Source: Azolla caroliniana (Eukaryota > Polypodiophyta). Taken from it: a stretch of 64,000 nt of DNA. The stretch is from contig JBHGNT010000004.1 of the NCBI GenBank assembly GCA_043228905.1, positions 20,212,001 through 20,276,000 on the forward strand. The letters are read 5' to 3'. How positions within the stretch are numbered: position 1 is the stretch's first letter; each line of letters opens with the position of its first letter. The position numbers and the translations under genes were made by a program. The notes under the pieces were generated by a model. It saw only the letters and a program-made list of their open reading frames with translations, made no database searches and was not told where the DNA came from. Below are positions 46,177 through 60,293 of this stretch, in pieces.

Positions 46177-49100
46177 ATGGAAAGGCAAGAGAGTGGAAGC
46201 TCTAGTATTAGTTTCAATAGCTGGGGTTCTGATCTTGCTGAGGAAACTAGAGATGAATACAAAGGGTTCAAGTTCAATGGTTTAAGACAGGAAACACCAC
46301 AGCAGCAGAAGCAGAAGCAGAAGCATCATCATGAGATGATTATGTCTCAACTCTACCATCAAACCTCCCCTAATCTCCTCATTCAGCCACAAGTCCTTTG
46401 CCACAGAGACACAGCTTCGTATGCTACCAATTCACCATCTCCATCACCATCGCCATCGCCCTCATCATCATCCTCTGAACCGCTCGACATTCTTCTCTCC
46501 CAAAGACTCCCCATGTCCCAGAATGATAAAGAATGGTCAAGTGAGTGACGTGAATAAGCTCTGAATGATTGAAACATCCTTCACGTGACCGATTTGGTTT
46601 TTGTCTTGGCTCTTGCCAGGTTTGGTTTTGATGATGAAAGAGAGGTATGCAAAGCTTCTTCTGGGGGAGGATTTTTCAGGTGGATCCAAAGGATCAAATA
46701 CAGCTCTCACAATATCAAATGCCATAACCAAACTTTCCGGTAGGGATTTTATTTCTGGTTACGTTTTTGATTAGTGGTAATGGGGAGCATGCCATGGGTT
46801 ATACCCTAAAACCTGTAACTTTTATTGTGTTAAGACCTAGAATCTTTAAAATTGTGGATTTGTATTTGCTTGAACCCTAAACCCTCAACATTGTGATCTG
46901 TATTAGGCACCAACCCTCAAACCTTTAAAGTTGCACGATTTGCATTGGGTTATCTTCTGAACCTTAAACCTTCTGAGTTGCTTGGGTTAAACCCTTAAAC
47001 CCCTAAAACCCTGAAATGCCTCTATAACTTATGACCTTGTATTGGGTTAAACCGCAAATCCAAATTGTCATCACTTTTGAAATTGATGACTGCTGATGAT
47101 GTTGTAGTGGCCATTTTTGGTGATCTTTGGCGGCTTGAACCATTAAGCCGTGAGGATAAGCTCAAATGGAAGAGGGAAATGGAGTGGCTCCTCTCTCCAT
47201 GTGACTATATTGTGGAGCTCGTACCAACATCACAATCTCTTCAAGATGGAACCACTGTTGCGGTGAGTTGTCGAAAAGCCCTGGATAGTTCATGAGCCGA
47301 AATTGGATTCCAGCAGGTTGTATTGCATCATGATGATGATGATGATGCAGAATTATGGCATCTCTATGTTCACACACTCACATACCACACACATGAAAGG
47401 AGATAGAGATAAACTGAGCTGTATATGCATGTATAGCAAATGTTATGTATTTATATGATTACATATACATAAGTGTATGCCCAACGGGCCCATGAATATA
47501 CACACAGACACACACATACATGTAGATATTGTATATACATACCTGGTATGTATACCTATATGATGTGTGTTTGACATGTATATGTGGATATATAACCTAT
47601 GTGTATGTACTTGATAAGTATGCCCGTTTATGTATGTAGGTATATGAATGTGGTCTTGTTTTTCGCAGGTGATGGCGAGTAAGCCGAGGTCAGATGTTTA
47701 CGTCGGTCTCCCCGCCTTACAAAAGCTTGATGGCATGCTGTTGGTATAAAAAAATCTACCAAATGCATATACAAAATTTGCAATTCACAATACAATGCAA
47801 CTCTGTAATCATCATCACATCATAATAATAACAAAATGGAACTGATGTGGATTTGCCGGTAAATTTGCAGGACATCTTAGAAAGCTTCAAGAGCACCGAG
47901 TTCTGGTATGCTGACAGTGTACATGAGAGGCCTTCCAATGTGATGATGATGAGGGAGTCGTCGTCATCATCGTCATCGTGTGGCGGTGAAGAAGTTTGGA
48001 TACCAGTGGCGAAAGTGGCATCTTGCGGTCTCTCTGAGAGGGCACGCCGGCATCTGTCTGGCCAGCGAGAGGCCGCAAATCAGATCCTCAAGGCTGCCAA
48101 ATCCATCAATGAGCATGTCTTGTCAGAGATGGAGATACCTGAAACCTACTGGAAATCACTCCCCAGAGTAAAGCCAGCAATAACTCTCTCTCACTCTAAT
48201 CCATGAGTGCCATCTACTTATGAAGGAACAAAGAACACAGAATCTACTAGTAAAATTTTGGTTGAAGTGTCACATGATTAGCATAAAAAGTAGTGATTTT
48301 GTATGGGTGCTGTGATAATCCCTCATTCTCTTAAAAGGGTTTAATTGCTGTTTTTAAAAGATTTTTGGTAGCTTTTCTGTAGGCGAATTAACTTGGCAAA
48401 GGATGTATTACACAAGTTTAATGTGGTGCAATGATAATGCAGAGTGGAAAAAAGGTAATGATGGAAGAATCCCCATTGAAGATCATCACTTCGGAGTATT
48501 GTTGTTTTGAGGCATTGTTGTCCACATTGGACTATCCATCCTATAGAAGCCTTTCAAACCTTGCTAGTGGGCTAGAATCACTTATCCAAGTTTGGACACT
48601 CAAGATAAGGAATAGGCTCAAACACATACCCCATCCTGAAGATTCAATGTCATGCCGTGCAGCACCAGCGTGGGCTCATATGAACAAGGATGCTTCGTTG
48701 AAGAAGGTCGAGACGAAGAGGAAGTATGTCGAAAGAGCTCAAAGCTTGCTAACTGAGCTAAGACATAGGTTCCCAGGCTTGCTTCAAACATCCTTGGAAC
48801 TTAGCAAAATCCAGCACAACAAGGTGATTACATGAAAGTCTGTTTTGTTGGTAATTTGCATTAATTTAAATCTTGTAAGCATGGTAACAAGTATTAACTG
48901 CACAAAGACAAGCCCTATTGTTTTATTGTGTTGTTTCTAAGTGTTTGTAATTCATCATTTCTTAGGATGTAGGCTATGCCGTCTTGGAGAGCTACTCACG
49001 GGTTCTTGTCAACCTTGCTGCACGGATACAAACAAGGATCGGAGAAGTGATTTCTGCTGACAAGGATGCAGTGTTGTCTCGCCTCCAATCACTAAATGCA

Positions 49101-49202
49101 AATGCGAACTGTAAGGGGCTTGCAGATGGTCCATTGATAACATCACCAGGCGGACCACGTATAAAGCCTGATGGATCCACAAGACTGTCCACCAAAGAAT
49201 GA
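46177..49202 (+). CDS. RopGEF: Rop guanine-nucleotide exchange factor with PRONE domain (7 exons, 542 aa)
   Basis: Exons are 46177-46540, 46620-46739, 47108-47262, 47669-47743, 47871-48167, 48443-48823 and 48966-49202. All introns are GT..AG and the reading phase is kept throughout, giving 542 codons plus stop. Residues 1-121 are a variable, Ser/Gln/His-rich leader. The PRONE domain follows: [126 protein letters not shown] and [23 protein letters not shown] proteins are the plant-specific activators of Rop/Rac GTPases at the plasma membrane, controlling polar growth and often acting downstream of receptor kinases. The C-terminal tail is short. No breaks are seen, so the gene looks intact. Confidence 0.95.
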
Positions 49203-51970
49203 CCGGATGATCATTACATCGGTATTTCTAGAGAATTTGTTGTCGCCATTTGGGACAAATAAGGATAGATTATTGAGCTTTCTCGATCGTAACTGTATAA
49301 AATACTAAAGCCTTCTTTCAGCCCATCACTTTACCTAATTAAAACTATGTATGAACACCAAATTCAAAGCTGTACCAATCATAGTGAAATGAAAATGTCC
49401 TTAAACTATGCTTCCTATGTGTTGATGAATAACATATGTGTGCTCAAATAATGGTCCAACTATGTGGGAATGATGATCAATATATAAGAGGGGTACAAAA
49501 CTAAGATAAACAACCTTTGACAAACATTGCAAAGAGCATTGAGCAAAATTTTGCCTAACGTATCTAAATGAGCTACCCTTTTGATTGATCATACAAGTGA
49601 TTGGAGGCTTGTTGACCGTTTAACCTCTTTTTCAAGTCATCACCACATGAGAGGACTAGGAGATGAATTACTACAACTCATCAACAAAACATATATTACA
49701 TTGCTACGATCATGAAACTTGCTCAATTTAAGTTCATATTTTCTCCAATTTTGAAGTAAAATAAAAATTAGAAATTTTCTGGGATGCCCCATGAACTTAT
49801 TTTATGCTTTCAACTGCATAATAGGAGTTAAAGATCAATAAAACCCCCATCATTAGTTACACTTGATTTAATTGCACGATAATTGTGTATGAGAAATTGA
49901 TTCATGTGCTTTGTTTTCACCAGTGGTAAGAAGGTAATAACAAAAACATTACTCAGTTTGATTATTTGATTATTTGAAACATTTTGCTTGGCCATTTTTG
50001 CTCTAGCACTAGCAATAGGCTCGCATACAAAGTTCATGTACATTAATTGCACCCTCGATTAATTGGTTAATCAAGCAAGGCTAGAGAAATGACTGCTTGC
50101 ATTTCCTATTCACATCTATAAAGCCTGTTCAATACCACCAATGAATATGGCCTGCTTAGTAATGAGTAAACAAAGAAACAAAATTTGATCCAAGAAGTGA
50201 TTGAAGGAAAAATTTCAACCTTAGTTCCCACTTCTTCATACATTGATGATTCTGTGAAGAACAGTCTCCTGGATCCCGCTTTCAAATTCCCTGAAGTGTC
50301 AAATAACTATTTTCAGCAAGATGTATTATTATTGCATGAGATCAAAATGGCCTAAATATAGCTGCCTATATATATAGATATATACTATGGATCAATAAAC
50401 AATATAAAAAAGAACCTCAAGTGGCCTTGGCAAAATCTCTCATTTATTTATTTAATTCTGTTGCACAACTTCTACCTAATCTGAGAAAAGCTAAGAAATA
50501 CTGAAGGTACCTTGGCCACTCGGCTATTGTCCTGCCTTATTTTCTCTATATGGTCTCTACTTTGCATATTAATATGCTAGCTAGGAAATCCCTAGGTTTA
50601 ACTATCTCAAGAAGTTTTAGGTCTTCACTTAACTATCTCTAGATATACATAGATGGGTCTTTAGGACTTGGCTCCGAAGTAAACCAAACATGGAACATAT
50701 AGCTAATTATGCCATGAAACTACTGAATTTGGTGGTGATGGGCCTTCTGCAAAAGTTTTTTTTATCAATTTTCTCAGTGTTGTGATAGCTTGAAGGTGCA
50801 TTAAAAGATATGATCCATAAGGCACATGCCACATGCAATGGTAAGTTTTAAGTTGATTATATATGTAAAGATAATAAAAAAGAGAATGCCAATGATAATA
50901 ATGTGCTTGAACTAAAAAAAATACATGCAGAATGGAATTAGAGTGCCAACTACGGAGATACATAAAAAATTGATACTCTGATACATTTGCGTAGTGTTAG
51001 CTATGTATATAACTCTCTCTCTCTCTCTCTCTCTACATATAACAACTCACTATTTGGGTATGCCACTCGTTTTGAGAACTATGAAAACATCTTTCATGTT
51101 AATGACAGTTCTATGAAATCACAGCTTTCACAACAAATCCTATTAGACAACAGTTACATTGAATCAGCAAACCTCCTCTCACTTCCACTAGCTATGTATG
51201 TATTTTTCATTGGATTGATGTCACATATAGTTTCTAAGTGAATTTTTATTGATGCTACCATTGCACACTTTAGGGTTTAGAAAGAAAGCGCAGGATAGAT
51301 ATACTTGGGTTGTGTCAACATTTCAAACTATAAATCCTTGTGGTTATCTCTCTCAATGTCTCTTCCTAAATTTTCAAAGCTACCAAGACCAAGTATTATT
51401 CCTGCTATTTATAGGACTCAATATATATCACGTTATTATTGGGTTTCCTATCTAGTTTATGAAAGATAGCATGGGCATCTATGCAATCTATATTTAGCTT
51501 TCAGTTTTATACATAGTCACAAAGATAAGGACCTGATATTACAAATACAATTGCAAAACAGTGAGAATTCCAGCACAAAATGCCCATACATTAAAATATA
51601 CTATTTAAAAAAGATGTATCTAAGGTTCTCTTTGTGTGCTCATTTAGACTGGCAACAAAAACTTTTCATTAATTGTTAATATATTCCATTAATCACGACG
51701 TTTATTTATCATGATCAATGTACTCACGAGTCTTCTCAGTTTGTTAGCTTTTGCATTTAGATCTTAACAAAAGAACAAGATATAAAAATGGCAATCTATC
51801 AATATGCATTCCATAAATATCCCGAAGTTATATAGATAAGTGACTAACTCAACCACAAAATATGATATTCAACCCCCTCAGATAAACAAATTATAATAAC
51901 ATGTGAGCTAATCATGCAAAGAAAACCTAAAAAGACAAGGACAAAGAAATTCTGTAAAAGCACAATGCAC
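49203..51970. other. AT-rich intergenic spacer
   Basis: Holds the 3' flank of RopGEF and a short CT run near 51012-51034. No gene recognised. Confidence 0.6.
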
Positions 51971-52307
51971 CTATGTATCTTTATTCTCTTTCGTGGCGGC
52001 GACGGACCTCTTCCTCCTCTCAATCTCCTCCATTTCTTTCTCGCTGGGCGTCCAGAACCAGTCCTTCAAGCCTTTGATAGATTTTCTAAGCTGAGAGAAC
52101 CAGAATACATGTGAAAATGGAGGAAGAGAAAGAAGGTGAAAAATGAAAAAGAATGAAAACAAGAGGGAAGAGAGAGAGAGAGAGATCATATACCGAGGTT
52201 TGGACGTTATCATGGGGGCCATAGTCTGCAGTGAGGGCGAGATAAGCGACGATGCCTGTGCAGATCCACGTCACCCTCCTCGTCAATCGATCCATGCGAG
52301 GATCCAT
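51971..52307 (-). CDS. Small two-exon gene, 77-aa putative single-pass membrane protein
   Basis: Exon 1 is 52307-52194 (38 codons) and exon 2 is 52090-51971 (39 codons plus stop). They are separated by a 103-bp intron with donor GTATAT and a pyrimidine-rich acceptor ending TCTCAG, in phase 0. The joined protein has a basic start (MDPRMDRLTRRVTW), one hydrophobic segment at about residues 15-27 (ICTGIVAYLALTA), then YGPHDNV. A basic/aromatic stretch (KSIKGLKDWFWTPSEKEMEE) and a charged tail end the protein. The protein-like composition across the splice and the clean intron support a real gene. I do not recognise the family with certainty. Short plant membrane proteins with a TADYGPH-type motif would be the comparison to make. 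The leader contains a (CTT)n tract (plus strand 52331-52363). Confidence 0.65.
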
Positions 52308-52330
52308 CTTCTCTCGCTTCTTCCTCTGTT

Positions 52331-52363
52331 TCTTCTTCTTCTTCTTCTTCTTCTTCTTCTTCT
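52331..52363. repeat. (CTT)n microsatellite in the leader of the 77-aa gene
   Basis: A run of CTT trinucleotides just upstream of the start codon, (GAA)n on the coding strand. Confidence 0.95.
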
Positions 52364-52379
52364 ACAGACAATGTGTATA

Positions 52380-52575
52380 TTTATGTATGTGTATGTATAT
52401 TTGTATTTTGTATTTGTGTATTTGTATTTTGTATTTGTGTATTTGTATTTGTATATTTGTATTTGTATATTTGTATTTGTATTTGTATTTGTATTTGTAT
52501 TTGTATTTGTATTTGCATTTGTATTTGCATTTGCATTTGCATTTGTATTGTATTGTATTGTATTTGTATTTTGTA
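52380..52575. repeat. (TTTGTA)n hexanucleotide repeat
   Basis: About 195 bp of TTTGTA units with variants (TTTGCA, TTTTGTA, TTGTA). The long repetitive open frames over it are artefacts. Confidence 0.95.
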
Positions 52576-53626
52576 TGCATAAACATGTAAATTGTAATTA
52601 ACGAGCCACAATGCTTAGACGATAAACATATCTTGCAATGCCTTGGCGGAGATTTTTTGTGTTTTCCTTCCTACGAGTAATGTTCTGGGACAAACAACCT
52701 TGGACAAAAATGGTTGCTTTCTCTTATGTGTAAAGGTGAGGGAACATATCTGGATGTTGAAAGGTAGGTTGCTTTGGCAATTCTCATTGTTATGTTGGGA
52801 ACTTCGGAATTGTTAATGCTTGAGGAGGCTCAAATTTGCGTTTAGGTAAGACATCATGTTCACTGATTGTGTTGCCCGTTACATAATAATGTTATGTAGG
52901 TCTCTAGGGCATTTCTTTTGTCTTCGGTAAGCTATAGAAGCTTGTTGTGGTTACAACTTAATACAACACTATTTATGAAAAGAAGTTTGAGAAGGAGTAA
53001 TTCTCTCTCTCTTGTTAATTTTCGCTAATAGATTACAAAAAAAATTCATCAACTTGTGGTACTTTGAGAACAATGGGTGAACGTTATGGGGTCACTGGAA
53101 ATAATTGGTCGTATAGAAAACCCCATCAGAAACCCTTCTATTGCATATGTAGTGTTTCTCAATCTCTAAGATGATAGGAATTGAATAATGGTTAGGAAAT
53201 AAGATAATATTTTGATAGGAAACTAATAAACAAAATGTGTTCCTTATCCATGTCTTTATAATCTCCCTTCCCTAGAGAGTGTGAGCCATTTCATATGTGG
53301 GATGTTGGTCCTTTACTGTTCAACCTATACAATACCTGTAACCTAGTGTATAAGTTGACGAATAAACAATTTCATGGCTTATTGGGAGTAAACACTAACT
53401 TAGCCCCATCTAATGCCTCCCTTAGCATGAGTATTTCGATCTCACACGTGGAATTGACGAAAGATGATTTATCTAGTTAAACATTGTTTAGAGTTTTGGG
53501 GTTTCTACCCACACATACCTCTTCACTAATAGAGTCTTCCATAATGCCAACAACATGGTTAGGTGTAAGTGCCAATCCATCCCTGAGCTTACTGGCACTT
53601 ATGCTAATCACTTATGTGAACTTTGT
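52576..53626. other. AT-rich spacer
   Basis: No supported gene or repeat. Confidence 0.55.
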
Positions 53627-53935
53627 CACTATATGATCACTAATAATCAAGATACACATAATTTACTTAAACAACTAAATCCACATGTTTAAACAAAGCC
53701 ACACGACTAGACAACACATATAATCCAAGCCACTATATGCTCACTAATAATCAAGATACACATAATTTACTCAAACAACTTAATCCACATGTTTAAACAA
53801 AGCTAAATGACTAGACAACACATAATCCAAGCCACTATATGCTCACTAATAATCAAGATACACATAATTTACTTAAAAAACTTAATCCACATGTTTAAAC
53901 AAAGCTAAACGACTACAAATGCATATAAGCCACTA
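53627..53935. repeat. ~103-bp tandem repeat, three copies
   Basis: Units beginning cactatatg(a/c)tcactaat start at 53627, 53731 and 53833 with few substitutions. The third copy decays after about 53915. Confidence 0.93.
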
Positions 53936-55883
53936 CAAATACATGTGAATGTCAAATCTCAGTGTACTATGTACACATCACTATTTGGTAGATTTGTGGT
54001 AAATGAACATTACTCATTGTATAATGAAGTCGATTAGAACATAGAATTGCATTTAAAAAATGCATTGCTAGTGATCTCTAACATATCACTATATGAATTG
54101 CTTTTGACTCTGTATGTGTTATGGATTTCTTTTGCTTTTTATATATCGATGATGCAAAACAAATTTGTGAGTTTCGCAAGAGCTAAAAATGCATGTGGTT
54201 AGCCCACCATTGGAAGATGAACGGATAAGAGTCCATCTAAAGTCATAACAAACTCCAACCCAAGCATGGGTATAGATAGCAATGAAATCAATATCCTAAC
54301 TTCAATAGCCAAGGGTAACTAAGTTAGCGCACACCCTCTTATTTATAATACGATGTTGTATCTCCGTTTTTCTCCCATCATGCAAGCTATTTGGTTCCTT
54401 GTGTTTTCCCTTGTTCTTTGATCACACTTTAATCAAGCACTTTAATATCTACAAACAATTACGTTCATCCACCACATCAAAGTTTTTTGGCATCGAACCA
54501 ACCCAACACCTCATTCCCAAAAATCACTTAATAATTGCCCCACAACCTTCTTAGATTGAATCGGGAAACACATTCACCCATGGGAAACCTAGAGATTAGC
54601 CATTGAACTTGGTCTGGCTTTGATATGAGCTAAATTGTTAGGTTGCAGCTTACCAGCTTGTTAATTTCAAAATGTTGGCTCAGGCCAATTTAAGTTTCAT
54701 TTGGCTCAAAGCTTTACTCTTTAATTTTGTCTAGCTATAGATGATAAAGGCATGACTGTTTTACATGGTTCACCTTGCAGCCTTTTAGTTCTTGGACATT
54801 GGGAGTCTATTTTTACTTCAATGATCTCCAAATTTCTAAATGTTTGTGATAGATGATAAGATTTGTATTTTTCACTTCAAGAAATTTGATCAACATTGTT
54901 TTCTTGTGTAGGCTATTTACATCTACACAGGCTTAGCATTTACATCCATATCATTTACAGTTACACAAGCTTCATGCACTTTAATGTGCATTACTTAAGT
55001 TTTAATGGCCTGGGGTATGGTTTCATGTCTTAAAGAATTCGGTATTCTGTTACTTTAGTTTAGGTTCTATTTCTATTAATTGGATTGGCACCAATTCTCA
55101 CGTAGTGTAAACGTGGCTTGAACAGATTCAGTTTGAACAGTTTGGCTTCAGTAACATTTAAATTAAGACATGAAAGTCATTGAAAGCATAATTTGTTTCA
55201 TTTAAAGTTCAAGTAATGCTAAATGGTTTGGTGTGATTCAGCCCGAGTCAACCCTGAAACCAAACTGGGCACTTAATTCTGTACCTAATAGATTTGCAAA
55301 AGAGCACTTAATCCTCTACCTAATAGATTTGACTACTATACAGATGTGCCAGTTTCGCATGATGATTGACTTCAATAATGAGCAAACAAAGTGCATATCT
55401 TGTATGAATAATTTCCAAAAAGCCTTGCATGACTCATAACCAAATACAGGGGAGGGGCTTTCTAGAGGCATAACAACCACCAAATTCCATTCATGAAGAC
55501 AAAGTTGTAAAAACAAATGAAAATTGACCATCCAAAGTGTTTGCTTTGATTCCCACTTTTAACCTTGGAGGCTGGAAAATATGCCAGGTGAGTCCATGGG
55601 TCAGATCTACCTTATATTGGTACTCGAATAATCAAAGAGGAAAAAATAATTAGTCAGAATGCTTGCTTCTGTGAACTTCGTTATTTACCAGTCAATGTTC
55701 TAAGCTAAAAAGAATCATAACCAAAGGAATAATCAGTTCAATTTCTGTATAGTCAGACTCATATACAATAGAAATAGCTGAATCAAGAGCTGACTTTTTA
55801 GTCTTGTGCTTATTGAATGATGAATATTTGAGAGGCAAACAATAATAAACTAATACTGGCATTTACAACAATGCGGCTCACAC
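53936..55883. other. AT-rich spacer and 3' flank of SOS1
   Basis: No gene recognised. The right end should contain the SOS1 3' untranslated region and poly(A) signal on the minus strand, which I did not fix. Confidence 0.5.
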
Positions 55884-58800
55884 TCACTGAGAGAGATGAT
55901 GCCGAAACAAATTACTGGGAGATTCGACAAGAATTATATTCTCCTCATCAGCCTCAGATTCATCGCTTGTATTACCAGATTTGTTTTTCCTCTTTCTTTG
56001 TCGTGGCTCGCTAGCTGCTCCATTCAGAATATCACTCTTCTTGCCCTTTTCAACAGGCAAAGCACTGGAAGACATATGCCTTCTCATGTAACTTAAAACA
56101 GTTACGTCAGGAATGCTCGGTTGGGAGGCGATCTTACTAGAACTACCAACCTGAATACAAATAGATGACAAAATATTATGGGCACTGCATAATGTGATCT
56201 TATTTGCAAATTTCTTGATGAATGAAGATGGTCAGACCAGGCTTACTTACAGGGGCAGACAAACATGCATGAGTACATACATAGATACATGCAAAAATAT
56301 TTTCTTAGCTGATAGAGAAACAAAATTCTTTTATTTCAAGCATGTATTACCCTGCGTCCTATGTATGTGGATGGCGTTGGAACCAATGAATTTGCAGACA
56401 TTCTCATAGAAGAGTTTCCTATCTGTAAATCTGAAGGTTGCCGAATGTCTGGCCAGCGTAATAGGCCATCATGCTCAGTGCCAGATCGAGGAACGAGTGT
56501 CAATGAAGTGGAAGACATGACTGAAGTTGAGGCTCTACGAAGTTGTGGGTGGAGTGCTGACATATCAAATAGTATTACACGAGATCGAGTTTCAACCTGG
56601 TATGCGGGTTGCTCATTGAATTTCCCTGCGAGATAAAAATGATGTTAGAAAATCTAAACACAATAACATTGAAAAACCCAATAGTGCATATAACTTTTAT
56701 AAATGAGACAAAGTTTTATTATTTTACTTCAGTTGTAGGATTCCCTTAAGAAAAACCCATAATGCATAAAAACCACATAGGAAAAGCAGACATCAAAAGG
56801 AAACCAACCTCGAAAGGATTCTCCATTGTTTGATCTAAGAACATACGGAGCTACGAGGATCTCATCTCTGCCTTCTTGCTTAAGATATCCTTCCAAAAGG
56901 AGACCAACTTGAGCTGGAAGGATATCTATGACTTCGCCCTGCAGATAGATCCTCATGATAGACCTGTCCATGGAAAGTGCTCGTAACTCTTGCATTGGGA
57001 TTTCCTCAAACACTTCAGAGAGGAGTATTTTTGCTAGACCGAGTGAACTCTCCTGAAAAAGACATATTAAACGAGGCCATGATCATGACCACTAAATAAT
57101 AGTAGCTCGGTGATATCAAAATTTGGATTGCAGCATATATTAGCAGTTACCATCCAAAAGAATTCTTCGACCTCAGGTCTTGTGCGTAATGCTGATAGAA
57201 CATGAAATGCTTCAATAAAAAAGCAATGCACCAAGGAATCTGCCGTCAGGTCACATAAGTAAGGCTTGCCAGTCAAAACTTCATAGAGACCTAATGTACT
57301 TCCATGTGAAAATGTTGGATGCAACATACGTTTTCCTGCTGACGAGTTGTTACTCCACTGTAGGCAAAAAAGGGGATTACTAGAGAGCATTGCTTTCAAT
57401 TGTCATATAAAACGTTGTGGAATCATAGATTCAAACATAGAATTAATTAAATTTAACAGTTGCACATACTTTTACAACTCCATTTGCAATTAAATACACC
57501 CCATCTGCTCTGCTGTTCTCTCTGTATATGGGACTACCACGAAGCCTCATACTTTCTTTAGCTGATGCTTTTAGTGACTCCCGAACCTCTGCCGGTTGTG
57601 AGGCCAGAAAAGGTTGACTTCTTAAGATTTCTGTGGTTGTTGGCATCTTTACTAAAGGAGGATTGCGTAAAAGCCTCTTCATGTCTGCCTGATATGTAAA
57701 TAAAAAAAGATTTTGTCAACATACAGAATCCTGGAGCACAAAAATCCAATGACTTGATCTTCTCTTCAGCTAGCACAATTGCTTGCGTGTGTGTGACAAT
57801 CTGCAACCGAAAATTATACACGTAAATTCTTCCACACCCCTATTCCATCCTTGTATCTGCCAACATTTGCTTTTTTCATTTCTAGCAAAAGGAGGTATAT
57901 ATAACTGTATCAAAGAACCACTAAACCTGTCAGATGGTCTAATTCTGATAATTCCAACCAATTAACAAGGTGAATATCTGAAATTTTGGCATTTGGTTTG
58001 TGGATGAACTTAGAGTATAGTCAATCTATTCTATGACTGAGCTGTACTTTGGCTAAGACTTGTTTAAGTTGGACATAATATATCGGGACATCATTATGAT
58101 GAAGACTATTGGACTTGTGGAGATGTGCAATTTGCCATAAGCGGGTATTGGTTGTTCATTTGATGAATGTGCGGAACAAAGTACTAAGGGTTTGCCATTG
58201 CCTAATCTATTGTCAATTGTGCAGTTCTTGATTGATTTGCAGCATGAGATGAGTCGAATAATGAAACAAGTAGAAATATTAACCTGTACATGATCATGAA
58301 GTTGGTTCGTTTCTTTAGTTTCAAGTAAACCCACTCTCTCAAGCCCTCGAACATATTCACTGAGATGGTTTAAAATAGCATTAGTCACTTGCTTGGTTTT
58401 GACTGCTCGAAGAACCTAAAACATACATCTTGTGAGGTCATATAACACTGACAATATGGATGAAATTCATAAAAAATTGTTCACCTCAGGAAAAGTGAGT
58501 CGAACATCTTCGAGAAATGTCTTTGCTGCAGATTCTTCTGATTCACTCTCCCTGATAACTGTGTCGGCAATAAGACTTTCACCTAATATGATGAAAACAT
58601 GGATTTGAACAAAGCCAATTATCAATAATTGACCATGTTTTGCATGACATGGCAAAATCATGTAGATCGTACCATCTAAACAAATATAAATACACAGTGA
58701 TTTCTTTCCTATTCAAATACTCAGTTACAAGAACCTATTTAATATAAATATGAAAAAAGTACTAAATTCCTAGAAGGTTCATTATTTTGCTCTTCAGTCA

Positions 58801-60293
58801 ATTTTGAGGCTCTATTACTTGGTAGAAATCATTCCAGAAATTTGATTCCAAATGTTCATGAAACATGGAAGAAATTACCTTCCATCCATGCCCTGTAATG
58901 TACTGTACATGGGTGACATTCAGAATGTTTTTTTTGTAATGAGGGTTTTTCCTCATTGAAATGCCTGATAGATCGATAATTGGAATCAATGCCTTTAATA
59001 AAGATTCTTCTTCATTAGCTGCCCTTAATTCCGCTTATAACATGATCCAGTATTTGGGCACCACAAGCAATTCAAGTTCCCAGGTTATACTCAAATTCAA
59101 TTCTTACAGTATTTTCATATTTCAATTTTTTTTTTCTTCCACAAAGTCCTTAAATTCCCATAAATTCCAGAATCTGATCAAAATAATTTACTTCATACTA
59201 TAAGACCTAATGATAAAAAAAAACTTTCATCGACCCAATCCTTCTCTAAAATAACTTTCTTTCAGAAAGAAAGAACTCATTGTAGCTTTGACAAAATAAA
59301 TAGAAACTTACCAATGAATTCTTGAAGTTGGCGTCTAGCAATTCGATGAGCTCGCAAAAATGCAGCAGAAATATAGCATCCAAGCTCCAAGCGTTCAACT
59401 ACTAGAAGATTAACCATCTTCTTTGGGAGAACCTTTGAATTTCGCAGCCACAGATGTTTGAGATAACGAGGAAATCGTACATGGGGATCTAATCCTTTCC
59501 AATCATCAAGACCTTCATTCTTCATGACAACATCAAGTGCTTCATCAACTGATTGCATGAGAATCAATGCAGACGTTTGAGTTATCCTTCCTTCTTCAAG
59601 CATTGTCCAATATGCGGCTTGTACACCTAATCCAAATATCCATGCGTTAAGTCAAAATATAATATTAAACCTCTCAGGGTACACAAAATAACTGTAAGGA
59701 ACCTTTAGACATAACAGTTTAACTAATCCATAAGTGAAAAATCTACCATTTAAAAGCCTCAAACGAATATCCTGGAGTTGATTTCCATGAATCTCCATCA
59801 TAGAGTTTTCAGTGGCATGTGGGTGGCTCGGGGGCCCTGTGGTAGTCAGGCAGCTTATGTACTTGGTAACAACTGGCCACTCAGCAGGACCTAGTTCTTC
59901 ATCTTCACCAAGATCTTCAAATGCTTTCAATGCTTTTAGATTCATTTCATATTTTGTGTATTCCAATATACGTGACTGGTGAATACATACAAAAAATCGC
60001 ATAGATTATTATTATTTATGAAAAGCTCTACAAAATAAGAAGTGACCACGTTTTATACAATCCATTTCCAGTCCCATTTCATGCATGACTATGGCATGCC
60101 CAGGCATATGTTTGATTAGCACCCCTTAACACTGACATATATTCCCCAAAAACATCCACAAGAAAATAACTGAAAATAAAAAATTAGACATGATCATTTA
60201 CCTTGACTTCTGATGTTGCCTGCATCCTCAGCAACTGCAGCAAAAATTGGGCTGTAGATCCATTGATTGTTAATGTTAAGAATACCACTCCAC
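55884..60293 (-). CDS. SOS1: SOS1-type plasma-membrane Na+/H+ antiporter, C-terminal ten exons (partial, 691 aa visible)
   Basis: Exons on the minus strand: 60293-60202, 59975-59747, 59626-59312, 58582-58485, 58415-58284, 57688-57470, 57357-57151, 57052-56809, 56625-56351 and 56150-55884. Phases agree at every junction. The first visible exon encodes the last transmembrane part (FLTLTINGSTAQFLLQLLRM). The long cytosolic tail follows, with RILEYTKYEM, DLGEDEELGPAEWP, SAAFLRAHRIARRQLQEFIG, KRLLRNPPLVK, the cyclic-nucleotide-binding-like domain (HPTFSHGSTLGLYEVLTGKP) and a terminal ESPSN motif at the site equivalent to the SOS2-phosphorylated DSPS of Arabidopsis SOS1. SOS1 exports sodium in exchange for protons and underlies salt tolerance. 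The transporter core (first exons) lies past the window edge, beyond an intron that would hold a copia element. No disabling mutation was found in the visible part. Confidence 0.95.

Noticed and set aside
46780-47060. Telomere-like aaccctaaa repeats inside RopGEF intron 2 as a special element
   Set aside because: The units are scattered and degenerate (aaccctaaacc, accctcaaacc). They look like simple-sequence decay within an intron.
52143-52611. Several overlapping frames over the TTTGTA repeat
   Set aside because: They exist in almost every frame because the hexanucleotide repeat lacks stops. The real gene here is the spliced 77-codon one beside it.
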